Positions 43,214 to 52,665 of a DNA stretch of 64,000 bases are shown here, piece after piece. The number at the start of each line of letters is the position of its first letter. The stretch's first letter is position 1. The stretch is from Arthrobacter sp. zg-Y769 (GTDB lineage Bacteria; Actinomycetota; Actinomycetes; Actinomycetales; Micrococcaceae). The position numbers and the translations under genes were made by a program. Under the pieces are notes generated by a model that saw nothing but the letters and a program-made list of their open reading frames with translations, searched no databases and was not told the DNA's origin. The stretch covers positions 62,001 through 126,000 of the forward strand of contig NZ_JAJJOE010000007.1 in NCBI RefSeq assembly GCF_020907405.1. Reading direction: 5' to 3'.

Positions 43214-44818
43214 ATGTCCCACAGAGCAATAACCCCGCGCATCGCGGTACACCCGGCCCGTCCCGGGACCAGCGTGCCGAAGCACCGGGAGGAGGCTGCC
43301 CAGGGCGAGGAACCGAAGCGGAGCCTCGTGCCGGTCTTCACGGGACTGGTGCTCTCCGTACTGCTGGCAGCCCTGGACCAAACCATCGTCGCTACCGCCC
43401 TGCCCACCATAGTGGGGGACCTGAACGGGTTGGAGCATCTGTCCTGGGTGGTGACTGCGTATATTCTGGCGGCAACCATCGGGCTGCCGATCTACGGGAA
43501 GCTCGGCGACCTGTTCGGCCGCAAGAGCATTTTCATTTTCGCCATCGCGGTGTTCCTCATCGGCTCGGTCCTGTCCGGACTCGCGCAGAATATGGGCCAG
43601 CTGATCGGTTTCCGCGCCCTGCAGGGCATCGGCGGCGGCGGGCTGATGATCGGGGCGCAGGCAATCCTCGGAGACCTGGTCTCCCCCCGGGAGCGCGGGA
43701 AGTACATGGGCCTGATCGGGGCCGCCTTCGGACTGGCGTCCGTGGGCGGTCCGCTGCTGGGCGGCTGGATCACCGATGCCTGGTCCTGGCGGTGGGTGTT
43801 CTACATCAACCTGCCCATCGGTGCAGTGGCGCTCGCCGTCGTCGTTTCCTCGCTGCACCTGCCCAAACCCCGGGGCAGGCGCCCGAAGCTGGATTACGCA
43901 GGCGCCGGGCTGCTCGCGCTCGCGAGCGCCGCCCTGGTGATGCTGACCACCTGGGCCGGCACCACGTACGCCTGGTCGAATCCCCGGATTCTTGCCCTGG
44001 CTGTGGTGACGCTTGCGGCCGGCACGTCGTTTGTGCTGGTGGAGAGGCGGGCACAGGAACCCATCCTGCCGCTGGGCCTGTTCCGCAGCCGGAATTTCCT
44101 GCTGCCGGTGCTGGTGGGCATCGCCGTCGGAATCGCAATGTTCTCCACCATCTCCTACCTGCCCACCTTCCTGCAGATGGTCAACCGGGCCACCGCCACG
44201 CAGTCGGGCCTGATGATGCTGCCCATGATGGGCGGGCTGCTGCTGACCTCCATCGGTACCGGACAGCTGATTTCCCGCACCGGCCGGTACAAGATCTACC
44301 CGGTGCTGGGCTGCGCGGTGATCATTGCCGGGCTGGTGCTGCTCTCACGGATCTCAGACACGACCGCCTACGGCTTCACCGCTCTTGGCATGCTGGTGAT
44401 GGGACTCGGACTGGGAATGCTGATGCAGAACCTGGTGCTGATTGTGCAGAACAGCGTGCCGGGCAGGGACATGGGGGCGGCCATCTCCGCAGCGAACTAT
44501 TTCCGGCAGATCGGTGCCTCGTTCGGGATCGCGCTGTTCGGGTCGATCTTCATCCACCGGCTGGGCAATGAGATTGCAGCGGCGCCTCCGGGGGCAGGGG
44601 CTGCCCTCGGGGGAGACATCAATTCGCTGAGTCCGGCCATGCTCCGCGGACTCCCCGCTCCGGCGCAGGACTTCATTGCTGCGGCATTCGGGCAGGCCCT
44701 GCCGCCCATTTTCCTGCTCAGCGTGCCCATCGTGGCAGTGGCCCTGGTGCTGTGCCTGTTCATCCGGGAGGTGCCGTTGTCCACCACGGTGCGGGTGAAC
44801 GCGGACAGCGACAGGTAG
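43214..44818 (+). CDS. DHA2-family multidrug exporter (second of tandem)
   Basis: A 534-residue paralogue of the preceding gene with the same motifs ([49 protein letters not shown]). Membrane cores are very similar, while the N-terminal tails and the loop before the last helix differ. This points to an old tandem duplication with divergence in substrate or control. The ATG at 43214 gives the shorter N-terminus. Confidence 0.92.
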   Translation: MSHRAITPRIAVHPARPGTSVPKHREEAAQGEEPKRSLVPVFTGLVLSVLLAALDQTIVATALPTIVGDLNGLEHLSWVVTAYILAATIGLPIYGKLGDLFGRKSIFIFAIAVFLIGSVLSGLAQNMGQLIGFRALQGIGGGGLMIGAQAILGDLVSPRERGKYMGLIGAAFGLASVGGPLLGGWITDAWSWRWVFYINLPIGAVALAVVVSSLHLPKPRGRRPKLDYAGAGLLALASAALVMLTTWAGTTYAWSNPRILALAVVTLAAGTSFVLVERRAQEPILPLGLFRSRNFLLPVLVGIAVGIAMFSTISYLPTFLQMVNRATATQSGLMMLPMMGGLLLTSIGTGQLISRTGRYKIYPVLGCAVIIAGLVLLSRISDTTAYGFTALGMLVMGLGLGMLMQNLVLIVQNSVPGRDMGAAISAANYFRQIGASFGIALFGSIFIHRLGNEIAAAPPGAGAALGGDINSLSPAMLRGLPAPAQDFIAAAFGQALPPIFLLSVPIVAVALVLCLFIREVPLSTTVRVNADSDR

Positions 44819-44828
44819 GGGCCAGCCG

Positions 44829-45254
44829 TTAGGTGCCGTCATAACCGGCAAGGGCTATCAGCACTAGGAGAAGTGCAGCCAGGGTCCCTCCCTGCCAGAT
44901 CAGTGAGGGAATGATGTACAGGCGGGCGGCAAGTTTCCTGTTTCCCTGGATAAGCGCCGCGATGAATCCCGTCACTGCTCCGAGCAGGGTGAGCAGGCCG
45001 GAAAAGATGAAGAAGTCAAAAAGGGAGAAGGTGGCGTCCCAGTCAGCCATGGCGATGAGAGGCCGGATGACGATCGCCCAGGCGATCGACACGAGGACCA
45101 TTCCCGTTATCGCCGCCGCGCTGAACCGTGTCCGCTGGGGGTCCGCTTCTGGAGGAATCGCCTGATCCGCAGGTAGGAGGTCCTCCCGATATGGATTCCG
45201 CTGCAGCGGTTCGGGCTCCTGCCTGCTAAACGGTGTGTTGCTCTCTGCTGTCAT
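44829..45254 (-). CDS. small membrane protein, 141 aa
   Basis: After about 45 charged residues come three membrane helices (AAAITGMVLVSIAWAIVIRPLI, FFIFSGLLTLLGAVTGFIAALI, IIPSLIWQGGTLAALLLVLIALAG). No known family. It is convergent with the exporter pair and lies 150 bp from the SOS box, facing away from it. Confidence 0.72.
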   Translation of the reverse strand: MTAESNTPFSRQEPEPLQRNPYREDLLPADQAIPPEADPQRTRFSAAAITGMVLVSIAWAIVIRPLIAMADWDATFSLFDFFIFSGLLTLLGAVTGFIAALIQGNRKLAARLYIIPSLIWQGGTLAALLLVLIALAGYDGT

Positions 45255-45400
45255 GACCGGCCCCCATCCGATGAAAATTGCCCGGACCGGCCTTCTGCGC
45301 CGGATCCGGTGTGTCTGGAAACAGTGTGCACCATGCGGGGCGATCCATCCCGCATGGTGTCGTTTGTCCCCGGCTGGTCGTACACTGGTGGCGGAGCTGT

Positions 45401-45416
45401 TCGAACATATGTTCGA
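45401..45416. promoter_or_regulatory. SOS (LexA) box, perfect consensus
   Basis: TCGAACATATGTTCGA is an exact match to TCGAAC-N4-GTTCGA. It lies 118 bp upstream of the DUF6504 gene. A TACACT hexamer just before it (45381-45386) could be the -10 it controls. Confidence 0.92.
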
Positions 45417-45442
45417 ATCAGTTGCCAATCGATAACCAACTG

Positions 45443-45480
45443 AACCAATGGCTGATCAAGTCATAACCAATGGCTGACCA
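45443..45480. repeat. direct repeats in the dnaE2 operon leader
   Basis: AACCAATGGCTGATCA (45443-45458) and AACCAATGGCTGACCA (45465-45480) repeat with a 22-bp period, and a shorter ATAACCAA unit precedes them at 45432. They sit between the SOS box and the first gene. Confidence 0.7.
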
Positions 45481-45533
45481 GTGGGGAATGACGCAGGCGG
45501 TGTGCCTGTGTACCGGGGCGGGGAGGAAGCTGA

Positions 45534-45845
45534 ATGGGTGTCTTCAGTGAGGCAATAGAGGTGGTGTGCTCGCCCGCGGGACAGCCTCTGAGGCTCATCT
45601 GGGGCGGGCGTACCTACAAGGTGGGAGCGGACCCGGTGCGCTGGTATGAACGCCGCAACTGGTGGGAAGAGGAAACCCGTGCCGAGCGCGGCCACGGCGC
45701 CGGACTGGTGGATACCGAGATCTGGCGGGTCCAGGCCCGCGCCAATGACCGCTCCGACCTGCGCACCCTCGACCTCTCACACCATGTCCGCAGCGACCGC
45801 TGGCGCCTGATCCGGATCCACGATGCCCTCAGGGACAGTGCCTAG
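45534..45845 (+). CDS. DUF6504-type protein linked to mutagenesis genes
   Basis: A 103-residue protein. EAIEVVCSPAGQPLRLIWGGRTYKVGADPVRWYERRNWWEEE and DTEIWRVQARA match the small protein that commonly sits beside imuB/dnaE2 in Actinobacteria. It has no membrane segment. Its biochemical role is not known. It starts an operon with dnaE2 (19 nt gap) under a perfect SOS box. Confidence 0.75.
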   Translation: MGVFSEAIEVVCSPAGQPLRLIWGGRTYKVGADPVRWYERRNWWEEETRAERGHGAGLVDTEIWRVQARANDRSDLRTLDLSHHVRSDRWRLIRIHDALRDSA

Positions 45846-45864
45846 TGAAGGACAGCGCACCGGT

Positions 45865-48800
45865 ATGAGCTTTACCCACCTGCACGCAGCCACCGCGTTC
45901 AGCGCCCACTACGGGGTGTCCTGGCCGGAGGAGATGGCATCCGCCGCAGCGGCCGACGGCGCGGACGCGCTCGCCTGCACCGACAGGGACGGGCTCTACG
46001 GAACGGTCAAGCACCTGCGGGCCTGCATGGAGGCGGGCATCGATCCCGTCGTCGGGGTGGACCTGGCCGTGCTGGATGCAGGGAACGCCGTCACGGGACG
46101 GGTGGTCATCCTTGCCCACGGGCATAACGGGGGAGCGGGATACCGTGCACTGTGCCGGCTGATCTCCGCCGCACACGCCGCCACCTCGGCCTCCCGGGCA
46201 CGCACCGGCAAACCGGTAGGCATCACCGTGGAGCAGCTTGCCGGGTACGTCCGCGGTGTAAGGGCCGGGGAAGGCGTCCCCGATGAGGAGGCCGAACCGG
46301 TCCTGACCGTCCTCGTCGGACCGCAGTCCGACGTCGGCCAGGCCATGCGCAGCCGCAGCTACGCCGTCGCCCGCACCCTGTTCGGCCGCTGGCGCTCGCT
46401 GATCCCTGCCCGGGCGCTCGCCGTCGAGGTGGTCACGCATCTGTCTGCGCCGGGGGAGAACCTCAGCCTTGCCCACGCAGTACGCATGTTCCGGCTGGCC
46501 GATGAGATGCAGGTCCCTGCCATCCTCACCAACGCCGTACGGTATGTGGACGAGGACGGCGCCGCTACCGCTGACGTGCTCGACGCCGCGCGCTCGCTGA
46601 CCTCGCTGTCCCAGCTTCCGGACTTACAGCCCAACGGGCAGGGCTGGCTCAAGGGGGCACGGGCAATGACCTCCCTTGCCCGGGAAGTCAGCGCGGAAGC
46701 AGGCTACGGTTCCGCGGGAGCGGCGCGGATGCTCGCCGACACTGCGGCGCTCGCGGATCGCTGCCGGATAGACCCCGTAGCGGACATGGGCTGGAAGCAG
46801 CCCGTGGTGCCCGAAGCCTCGGTGATCGGTATCGAGGCCGAACCCATGATCGAACTGCGCCAGCGCTGCGAGGCGGGGATCAACCGGAGGCTGCGTGCCC
46901 GGGACTCCATTGCCGAGGTCGAGCTGCGCAACCGGCTCGAACACGAGCTGGGCATCATCGAACGGCTGGGCTTCGCCTCCTACTTCCTCACGGTGGCGGA
47001 AGTCTCGGCCATGATCACCGGGATGGGGGTACGCGCCGCGGCCCGGGGGTCGGGAGCCTCCTCACTGGTGAACTACCTGCTGGGCGTCAGCCATGTAAAC
47101 CCGCTGGACCACGACCTGATCTTTGAACGCTTCCTCTCCCGGGACCGCTCCACGCTGCCGGATATCGACATCGACGTGGAGAGCGCCGAGCGGCACAACG
47201 TCTATCACCGCATCTTCGAACGCTTCGGCTCCGAACGGGTCACGCTGATGAGCATGCAGAACGGCTACCGGGCACGGGGGGCGGTGCGCGATGCCGGCCT
47301 GGCGCTGGGTATGCCGGAGGAGGAGATCGGCGCTGTGGCTAAACAGCTGTGGCGTTTCTCGGCCCGCAACTTCCGCGAGGCGCTCGCCGAAAAGCCCGAA
47401 CTGCGGGAATTCTCCGGCCAGGTGGAAAAGAACCAGCAGCTGGACCTGCTGGTGGACCTCACCGAACGCCTGGACCGGCTGCCGCGGCACATCTCCATGC
47501 ATCCCTGCGGAGTGATCCTGGGGGACACCTCCCTGCTGGACCGCACCCCCGTGCAGCCCAGCGGCCTGGGCCTGCCCATGTCCCAGTTCGACAAGCACGA
47601 CATGGACCCCATGGGCATGCTCAAACTCGATGTGCTGGGCGTGCGGATGCAGAGCGCCATGGCCTTCGCCGTGCGCGAGGTAGTGCGTGTGCATTCCTCC
47701 CGCGAAGAGGTCATTGCCGCCGGGAAGCATCAGGAAGGGCCGGATGAGCCGGACCCGGAGTTCGTCGAACCGGACGGGCGGATCAACCTGGACGCCGTGC
47801 CGTTCGACGACGAACCCACCTATGAGCTCATCCGCAGCACACATACCCTGGGCTGCTTCCAGATCGAATCCCCGGGACAGCGTGAGCTGGTGGGCAAGCT
47901 GGCGCCGCGGGAATTCAATGACCTGATCATCGACATTTCCCTGTTCCGGCCCGGCCCGATGAAATCCGACATGGTCCGGCCGTTCCTGGAACACCGGCAC
48001 GGCTTCTCCCCGGAGGTCTATCCGCACGAGGCGCTGCGCCCGGTACTGGCCGAAACCCACGGCGTCACCGTCTTCCATGAGCAGGTGCTGCGGACCCTGA
48101 ATGTCTTCACCGGCTGCGGCCTGGCCAAGGCGGACGAGCTGCGCCGGCTGCTGGGCAACGAAGCCGCCGAACCGGGCGTGGAGGAATACTTCCGCAGCAA
48201 GGCAGCCGCCCGGGGGTACACGCCGGAGACCATCGACAAGGTCTGGGACACGCTCAAGGCCTTCGGCAGCTTCGGCTTCTGCAAGGCCCACGGGGCTGCC
48301 TTTGCCGTACCCACCTACCAGTCCGCGTGGTTGAAGGCACACCATCCGGCGGCGTTCCTCGCCGGAATCTTCGAGCACGATCCCGGGATGTATCCCCGCC
48401 GGCTGCTGGTGGCCGAGGCCCGGCGGATGGGCATCCCCATCCTGCCCCTGGACATCAACCGCAGCGGTGAAACCTACCGGGTGGAACGGCTCGACGACGG
48501 CCGGCTGGGGATCCGGCTGTCCCTGGCCGGGATCTACGGGCTGTCCGCCGTCGAACTTCGACGCATTACCGCCGGGCAGCCCTATGACTCCCTGGCGGAC
48601 CTGCGGGCCCGCGCGAAGGTCTCCCGGCCCACGCTGCGCCGGCTGGCACAGCTCGGTGCGTTCGACTCGCTCAGCAAACAGATCGGCTCCGAGGGCAGCC
48701 GCGCAGACCTGATCCAGTACCTGGACGCCGCCCCGGCCAAGTCCGCGTCCCGGAAGCACGATCCGATCCCCGGGCAGCTGGCCCTGCCGCTGGGGGACAC

Positions 48801-49290
48801 CGAGCTGGCGAACCTGCACCGTCACCTGCCCGAACCGGGGCTGCGGGAAAAGGTCCGCACCGAACTGGACCTGCTCTCCGTGGATGTCAGCGCGCATCTG
48901 ATGGAGAGCTACGGCCCGCTGCTGCGCGGGCTGGGCGTTACGCCCGCGGAAGCACTGATGGACCTGCGCAACGGGACCGAGGTGCTGGTGGCCGGCATCC
49001 GGGTGGCCACGCAGACCCCGCCAATGCGCGGGGGCCGCCGCGTGGTGTTCATCAGCCTCGACGACGGCACGGGCTGCATTGACTGCACGTTCTTCCACGA
49101 GGCGCAGGAGAAATCCGGTCCGCTTCTTTTCGGCACCGAACTGCTGCTGGTCCGCGGGCTGACCCGCCGCACCGGCCCGCGGGGCATCAGCCTCCAGGCA
49201 CTCGAGGCATGGAACCTGGCGGACACGGACTCGCTTCCGAAGCCCGGCCGTCAGCGCGGCATGTTGGTGGGGCCCAAGCGCAGCGGATAA
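45865..49290 (+). CDS. dnaE2: error-prone DNA polymerase III alpha, DnaE2 type
   Basis: A 1141-residue replicative-type polymerase. An N-terminal PHP domain begins FTHLHAATAFSAHYG, with the HxH pair. The palm has the catalytic PDIDIDVE at about residues 431-438, and fingers follow (ISLFRPGPMKSDMVRPF, GFCKAHGAAFA). A tandem HhH and an OB domain close it (FISLDDGTGCIDCTFF). DnaE2 does error-prone synthesis across lesions with ImuA' and ImuB in other bacteria. Here the SOS box, DUF6504 and dnaE2 are together but no imuB is nearby. Confidence 0.93.
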   Translation: MSFTHLHAATAFSAHYGVSWPEEMASAAAADGADALACTDRDGLYGTVKHLRACMEAGIDPVVGVDLAVLDAGNAVTGRVVILAHGHNGGAGYRALCRLISAAHAATSASRARTGKPVGITVEQLAGYVRGVRAGEGVPDEEAEPVLTVLVGPQSDVGQAMRSRSYAVARTLFGRWRSLIPARALAVEVVTHLSAPGENLSLAHAVRMFRLADEMQVPAILTNAVRYVDEDGAATADVLDAARSLTSLSQLPDLQPNGQGWLKGARAMTSLAREVSAEAGYGSAGAARMLADTAALADRCRIDPVADMGWKQPVVPEASVIGIEAEPMIELRQRCEAGINRRLRARDSIAEVELRNRLEHELGIIERLGFASYFLTVAEVSAMITGMGVRAAARGSGASSLVNYLLGVSHVNPLDHDLIFERFLSRDRSTLPDIDIDVESAERHNVYHRIFERFGSERVTLMSMQNGYRARGAVRDAGLALGMPEEEIGAVAKQLWRFSARNFREALAEKPELREFSGQVEKNQQLDLLVDLTERLDRLPRHISMHPCGVILGDTSLLDRTPVQPSGLGLPMSQFDKHDMDPMGMLKLDVLGVRMQSAMAFAVREVVRVHSSREEVIAAGKHQEGPDEPDPEFVEPDGRINLDAVPFDDEPTYELIRSTHTLGCFQIESPGQRELVGKLAPREFNDLIIDISLFRPGPMKSDMVRPFLEHRHGFSPEVYPHEALRPVLAETHGVTVFHEQVLRTLNVFTGCGLAKADELRRLLGNEAAEPGVEEYFRSKAAARGYTPETIDKVWDTLKAFGSFGFCKAHGAAFAVPTYQSAWLKAHHPAAFLAGIFEHDPGMYPRRLLVAEARRMGIPILPLDINRSGETYRVERLDDGRLGIRLSLAGIYGLSAVELRRITAGQPYDSLADLRARAKVSRPTLRRLAQLGAFDSLSKQIGSEGSRADLIQYLDAAPAKSASRKHDPIPGQLALPLGDTELANLHRHLPEPGLREKVRTELDLLSVDVSAHLMESYGPLLRGLGVTPAEALMDLRNGTEVLVAGIRVATQTPPMRGGRRVVFISLDDGTGCIDCTFFHEAQEKSGPLLFGTELLLVRGLTRRTGPRGISLQALEAWNLADTDSLPKPGRQRGMLVGPKRSG

Positions 49291-49365
49291 CATCGGTACG
49301 GGCGGAAGTGCGGCCGTGTCCAGGCCGTGCAGCAGACGCCGTACAACGAAATCTAGGAGACAACC

Positions 49366-51378
49366 GTGTCAGTGCCAGAGAAGTTCACCCTCATCGTCGA
49401 CGGCGAAGAGACCACGGTGGATACTGGCACCACTGGTGCACAGCTCTTCTTCGACCGCCGCGACGTCGTCGTGATGCGCGTCCACTCCGTCCTCAAGGAC
49501 CTGGATACGCCGCTGGAGCAGGGCGACATCGTGGAGTCCGTCACCATTGAGTCCGAAGACGGACTGAATGTCCTGCGCCACTCCACCGCCCACGTCATGG
49601 CCCAGGCCGTGCAGCAGCTGCGTCCGGACGCCAAGCTGGGCATCGGCCCGTACATCAAGGACGGCTTCTATTTCGACTTCGACGTCGCCGAGCCGTTCAC
49701 GCCGGAGGATTTGAAGACCCTCGAGAAGATGATGCAGAAGATCATCAACTCGAACCAGAAATTCGCCCGCCGCGTGGTCAGCGAAGACGAAGCCCGCGAA
49801 GCCATGAAGAACGAGCCGTACAAGCTTGAACTGCTGGGCAAGAAGGACGGCGCCGAGGAAGCCGGCGAGGGCGCAAGCATCGAGGTCGGCGCCGGCGAGA
49901 TCACCATTTACGATAATGTGGACCGCAAGTCCGGCGACGTCGTCTGGTGCGATCTGTGCCGCGGCCCGCACCTGCCCAACACCAAGCTGATCTCCAACGC
50001 CTTTGCCCTGACCCGCTCAGCCGCCGCCTACTGGCTCGGCAACCAGAAGAACCAGCAGCTGCAGCGCATCTACGGCACCGCCTGGCCCACCAAGGACGCG
50101 CTGAAGGCCTACCAGGAACGCCTGGCCGAGGCCGAGCGCCGCGACCACCGCAAGCTGGGCACCGAACTGGACCTGTTCTCCTTCCCAGACGAGCTGGGCT
50201 CGGGCCTGCCGGTGTTCCACCCCAAGGGCGGCATCATCCGCAAGGCCATGGAGGACTACTCCCGCCAGCGCCACACAGAGGCCGGCTACGAGTTCGTCTA
50301 CACCCCGCACATCACCAAGGGCCACCTGTACGAGGTCTCCGGCCACCTGGACTGGTACCGCGACGGAATGTTCCCTCCCATGCACGTGGACGAGGTCACC
50401 GATCCGGAGACCGGCGAGGTCACCAAGCCCGGCCAGGATTACTACCTGAAGCCGATGAACTGCCCCATGCACAACCTGATCTTCCGCTCCCGCGGACGGT
50501 CCTACCGCGAACTGCCGCTGCGGCTGTTCGAATTCGGTTCCGTGTACCGCTACGAGAAGTCCGGCGTGATCCACGGCCTGACGCGCGTGCGGGGCATGAC
50601 CCAGGACGACGCCCACATCTACTGCACCCGCGAGCAGATGAAGGACGAGCTGACCACCACGCTGAAGTTCGTGCTGGACCTGCTCAAGGACTACGGGCTG
50701 GATGACTTCTACCTGGAACTGTCCACCAAGGACCCGGAGAAGTACGTCGGTTCCGACGAAGTGTGGGACGAAGCCACCCGCACCCTCGCCGAGGTTGCCG
50801 AAGCCTCCGGGCTGGACCTGGTCCCCGATCCGGGCGGAGCAGCCTTCTACGGCCCGAAGATCTCTGTCCAGGCCCGCGACGCCATCGGCCGCACCTGGCA
50901 GATGTCCACCATCCAGCTGGACTTCAACCTGCCCGAGCGCTTTGAGCTCGAGTACCAGGCCGCCGACGGCACCCGCCAGCGCCCGGTCATGATCCACCGT
51001 GCCCTGTTCGGTTCCGTGGAACGCTTTATGGCCGTGCTCACCGAGCACTACGCCGGCGCGTTCCCGGCCTGGCTGGCACCGGTGCAGGTGGTCGGCATCC
51101 CCGTGGCCGAAGCGTTCAACGACTACATGTTCGACGTCGTCGACAAGCTCAAGGCCCACGGCATCCGCGCGCAGGTGGACACCGGCACCGACCGCTTCCC
51201 GAAGAAGATCCGCACCGCGTCCAAGGACAAGATCCCGTTTGTCCTGATCGCCGGCGGTGACGACGCCGAGGCAGGCGCCGTCTCCTTCCGCTTCCGCGAC
51301 GGCAGCCAGGACAACGGGGTACCCGTTGAAGAGGCCGTCAAGCGGATTGTCGAAGCCGTCCGCAACCGGGACAAGTAG
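49366..51378 (+). CDS. thrS: threonyl-tRNA synthetase
   Basis: A 670-residue class II aminoacyl-tRNA synthetase. TGS domain at residues 1-65; second editing domain with [14 protein letters not shown] and DLCRGPHLP; catalytic core with motif 1 [23 protein letters not shown] and motif 2 [13 protein letters not shown]; anticodon domain from about 560. It charges tRNA-Thr in the cytoplasm. The start is GTG after AGGAGA. The short 75-bp leader has no room for a T-box. It begins an operon with HIT and pgsA genes. Confidence 0.97.
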   Translation: MSVPEKFTLIVDGEETTVDTGTTGAQLFFDRRDVVVMRVHSVLKDLDTPLEQGDIVESVTIESEDGLNVLRHSTAHVMAQAVQQLRPDAKLGIGPYIKDGFYFDFDVAEPFTPEDLKTLEKMMQKIINSNQKFARRVVSEDEAREAMKNEPYKLELLGKKDGAEEAGEGASIEVGAGEITIYDNVDRKSGDVVWCDLCRGPHLPNTKLISNAFALTRSAAAYWLGNQKNQQLQRIYGTAWPTKDALKAYQERLAEAERRDHRKLGTELDLFSFPDELGSGLPVFHPKGGIIRKAMEDYSRQRHTEAGYEFVYTPHITKGHLYEVSGHLDWYRDGMFPPMHVDEVTDPETGEVTKPGQDYYLKPMNCPMHNLIFRSRGRSYRELPLRLFEFGSVYRYEKSGVIHGLTRVRGMTQDDAHIYCTREQMKDELTTTLKFVLDLLKDYGLDDFYLELSTKDPEKYVGSDEVWDEATRTLAEVAEASGLDLVPDPGGAAFYGPKISVQARDAIGRTWQMSTIQLDFNLPERFELEYQAADGTRQRPVMIHRALFGSVERFMAVLTEHYAGAFPAWLAPVQVVGIPVAEAFNDYMFDVVDKLKAHGIRAQVDTGTDRFPKKIRTASKDKIPFVLIAGGDDAEAGAVSFRFRDGSQDNGVPVEEAVKRIVEAVRNRDK

Positions 51379-51393
51379 GGCGGCGGGGACGCT

Positions 51394-51978
51394 ATGGGAG
51401 AACAGCCTGACGACGCCGCGGTGACGGACACGTTTGAACTCGCCGGCGTCCCCGACGCATTCCAGCGGCTCTGGACTCCGCACCGGCTGGCCTACATCAA
51501 GGGCGGACAGAAGCAGGTTTCCTCCAAGGAGACCTGCCCGTTCTGCGCCGCGCCGGAGCGGTCGGACGAGGAATCGCTGATTGTCCACCGCGGGAAGCAT
51601 GCCTTCGTCATTCTGAACCTCTTTCCGTACAACGCCGGCCACCTGCTGGTCTGCCCGTACCGGCATGTGCCGGATTACACGGACATCGACCCGGAGGAGA
51701 CGGCGGAAATTGCGGCCCTGACCCAGACCGCCATGCGCGTGCTGCGGAAGGTGTCCAGCCCCACCGGTTTCAACCTGGGCATGAACCAGGGCGAAACCGG
51801 CGGGGCCGGGATTGCCGCCCACCTGCACCAGCACATCGTGCCCCGGTGGGGCGGCGACGGAAACTTCCTGCCGATCATTGCGCAGACCAAGGCCATCACC
51901 CAGACCTTGGGCGAGGTGCGCCGGCAGGTGGCTGACGCCTGGCCGCAAGAGGGCTCCGGCCCGGACAGCGAGGACTGA
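51394..51978 (+). CDS. HIT-family diadenosine phosphorylase/hydrolase
   Basis: A 194-residue HIT protein. The catalytic triad AHLHQHIVPRW holds His143, His145 and His147. The N-terminal zinc-like CPFCAAP and HRGKHAFVILNLFPYNAGHLLVCPYRH are typical of actinobacterial Ap4A phosphorylases near pgsA. It should break down diadenosine polyphosphates. It lies 15 nt after thrS and 3 nt before pgsA, the conserved order. Confidence 0.93.
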   Translation: MGEQPDDAAVTDTFELAGVPDAFQRLWTPHRLAYIKGGQKQVSSKETCPFCAAPERSDEESLIVHRGKHAFVILNLFPYNAGHLLVCPYRHVPDYTDIDPEETAEIAALTQTAMRVLRKVSSPTGFNLGMNQGETGGAGIAAHLHQHIVPRWGGDGNFLPIIAQTKAITQTLGEVRRQVADAWPQEGSGPDSED

Positions 51979-51981
51979 CAC

Positions 51982-52602
51982 GTGCTCAACAAATACGCAC
52001 GGGGATTCTTCACTGCCGTTTTCACCCCGCTGGCCACCTGGCTGCTCCGCCGCGGGGTAACCCCGGACATGGTTACCATTGCCGGCACGCTCGGTGTGAT
52101 GATCGGGGGACTGGTCTTTTATCCCCTGGGTGAGCTGTTCTGGGGAACCATCTTCATCACCGTCTTCATCTTCTCCGACGTGGTGGACGGAATCATGGCC
52201 CGGCAGCAGCGGCGCACCGGCAGCTGGGGCGGGTTCCTGGACTCGACCCTGGACCGCTTCGCCGACGGCGCTCTCTTTGCCGGCGTCGCCATCTGGTTCT
52301 TCACCGGCGGCGGCAATGATGCGATCGGCATCGCAGCCGTCCTCTGCCTGGTCGTGGGCATGCTGGTGTCCTACATCCGGGCCAAGGCGGAGTCGCTGGG
52401 CTTCAACGCGAACGTCGGTATTGCCGAGCGGGCCGAGCGGCTCGTCTCCCTGCTGGTCGCCACCGGCCTGGTGGGGCTGGGCGTACCGGAGGTCCTGCTG
52501 CTGGTGGTCCTCATCCTGCTGACCCTGGCCAGCTGCGTGACCATCGGGCAGCGGATGTACAGCGTCCGGAAGCAGGCCAGGCAGGGAAACCCGGCAACGT
52601 AG
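51982..52602 (+). CDS. pgsA: phosphatidylinositol phosphate synthase
   Basis: A 206-residue membrane CDP-alcohol phosphotransferase. The motif SDVVDGIMARQQRRTGSWGGF with Asp66, Asp69, Asp87 and Asp91 binds CDP-DAG and metal. About six helices are seen. By synteny with thrS and HIT it is the enzyme joining CDP-diacylglycerol to inositol phosphate. The start is GTG at 51982. A strong terminator follows. Confidence 0.9.
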   Translation: MLNKYARGFFTAVFTPLATWLLRRGVTPDMVTIAGTLGVMIGGLVFYPLGELFWGTIFITVFIFSDVVDGIMARQQRRTGSWGGFLDSTLDRFADGALFAGVAIWFFTGGGNDAIGIAAVLCLVVGMLVSYIRAKAESLGFNANVGIAERAERLVSLLVATGLVGLGVPEVLLLVVLILLTLASCVTIGQRMYSVRKQARQGNPAT

Positions 52603-52610
52603 AAGGTAGC

Positions 52611-52648
52611 AAAAAGGCGGGAACCGGATCACCGGTTCCCGCCTTTTT
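52611..52648 (+). terminator. strong intrinsic terminator after pgsA
   Basis: A 17-bp perfect stem (AAAAAGGCGGGAACCGG / its reverse complement) with loop ATCA ends in TTTTT. The flanking A-run makes it work in both directions, for the convergent peptidase gene too. Confidence 0.95.
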
Positions 52649-52665
52649 CTCTGCCCGCCTGCCTG

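Noticed and set aside
47062-49293. A 743-codon open frame opposite dnaE2
   Set aside because: It is fully covered by the catalytic half of dnaE2 and has the same shadow composition with no domain.
50017-52632. An 871-codon open frame on the minus strand opposite thrS, HIT and pgsA
   Set aside because: It is a mirror of GC-rich codon use; the plus-strand genes are certain, and the translated minus frame has no family motifs and is His/Gln/Val-rich as shadows are.
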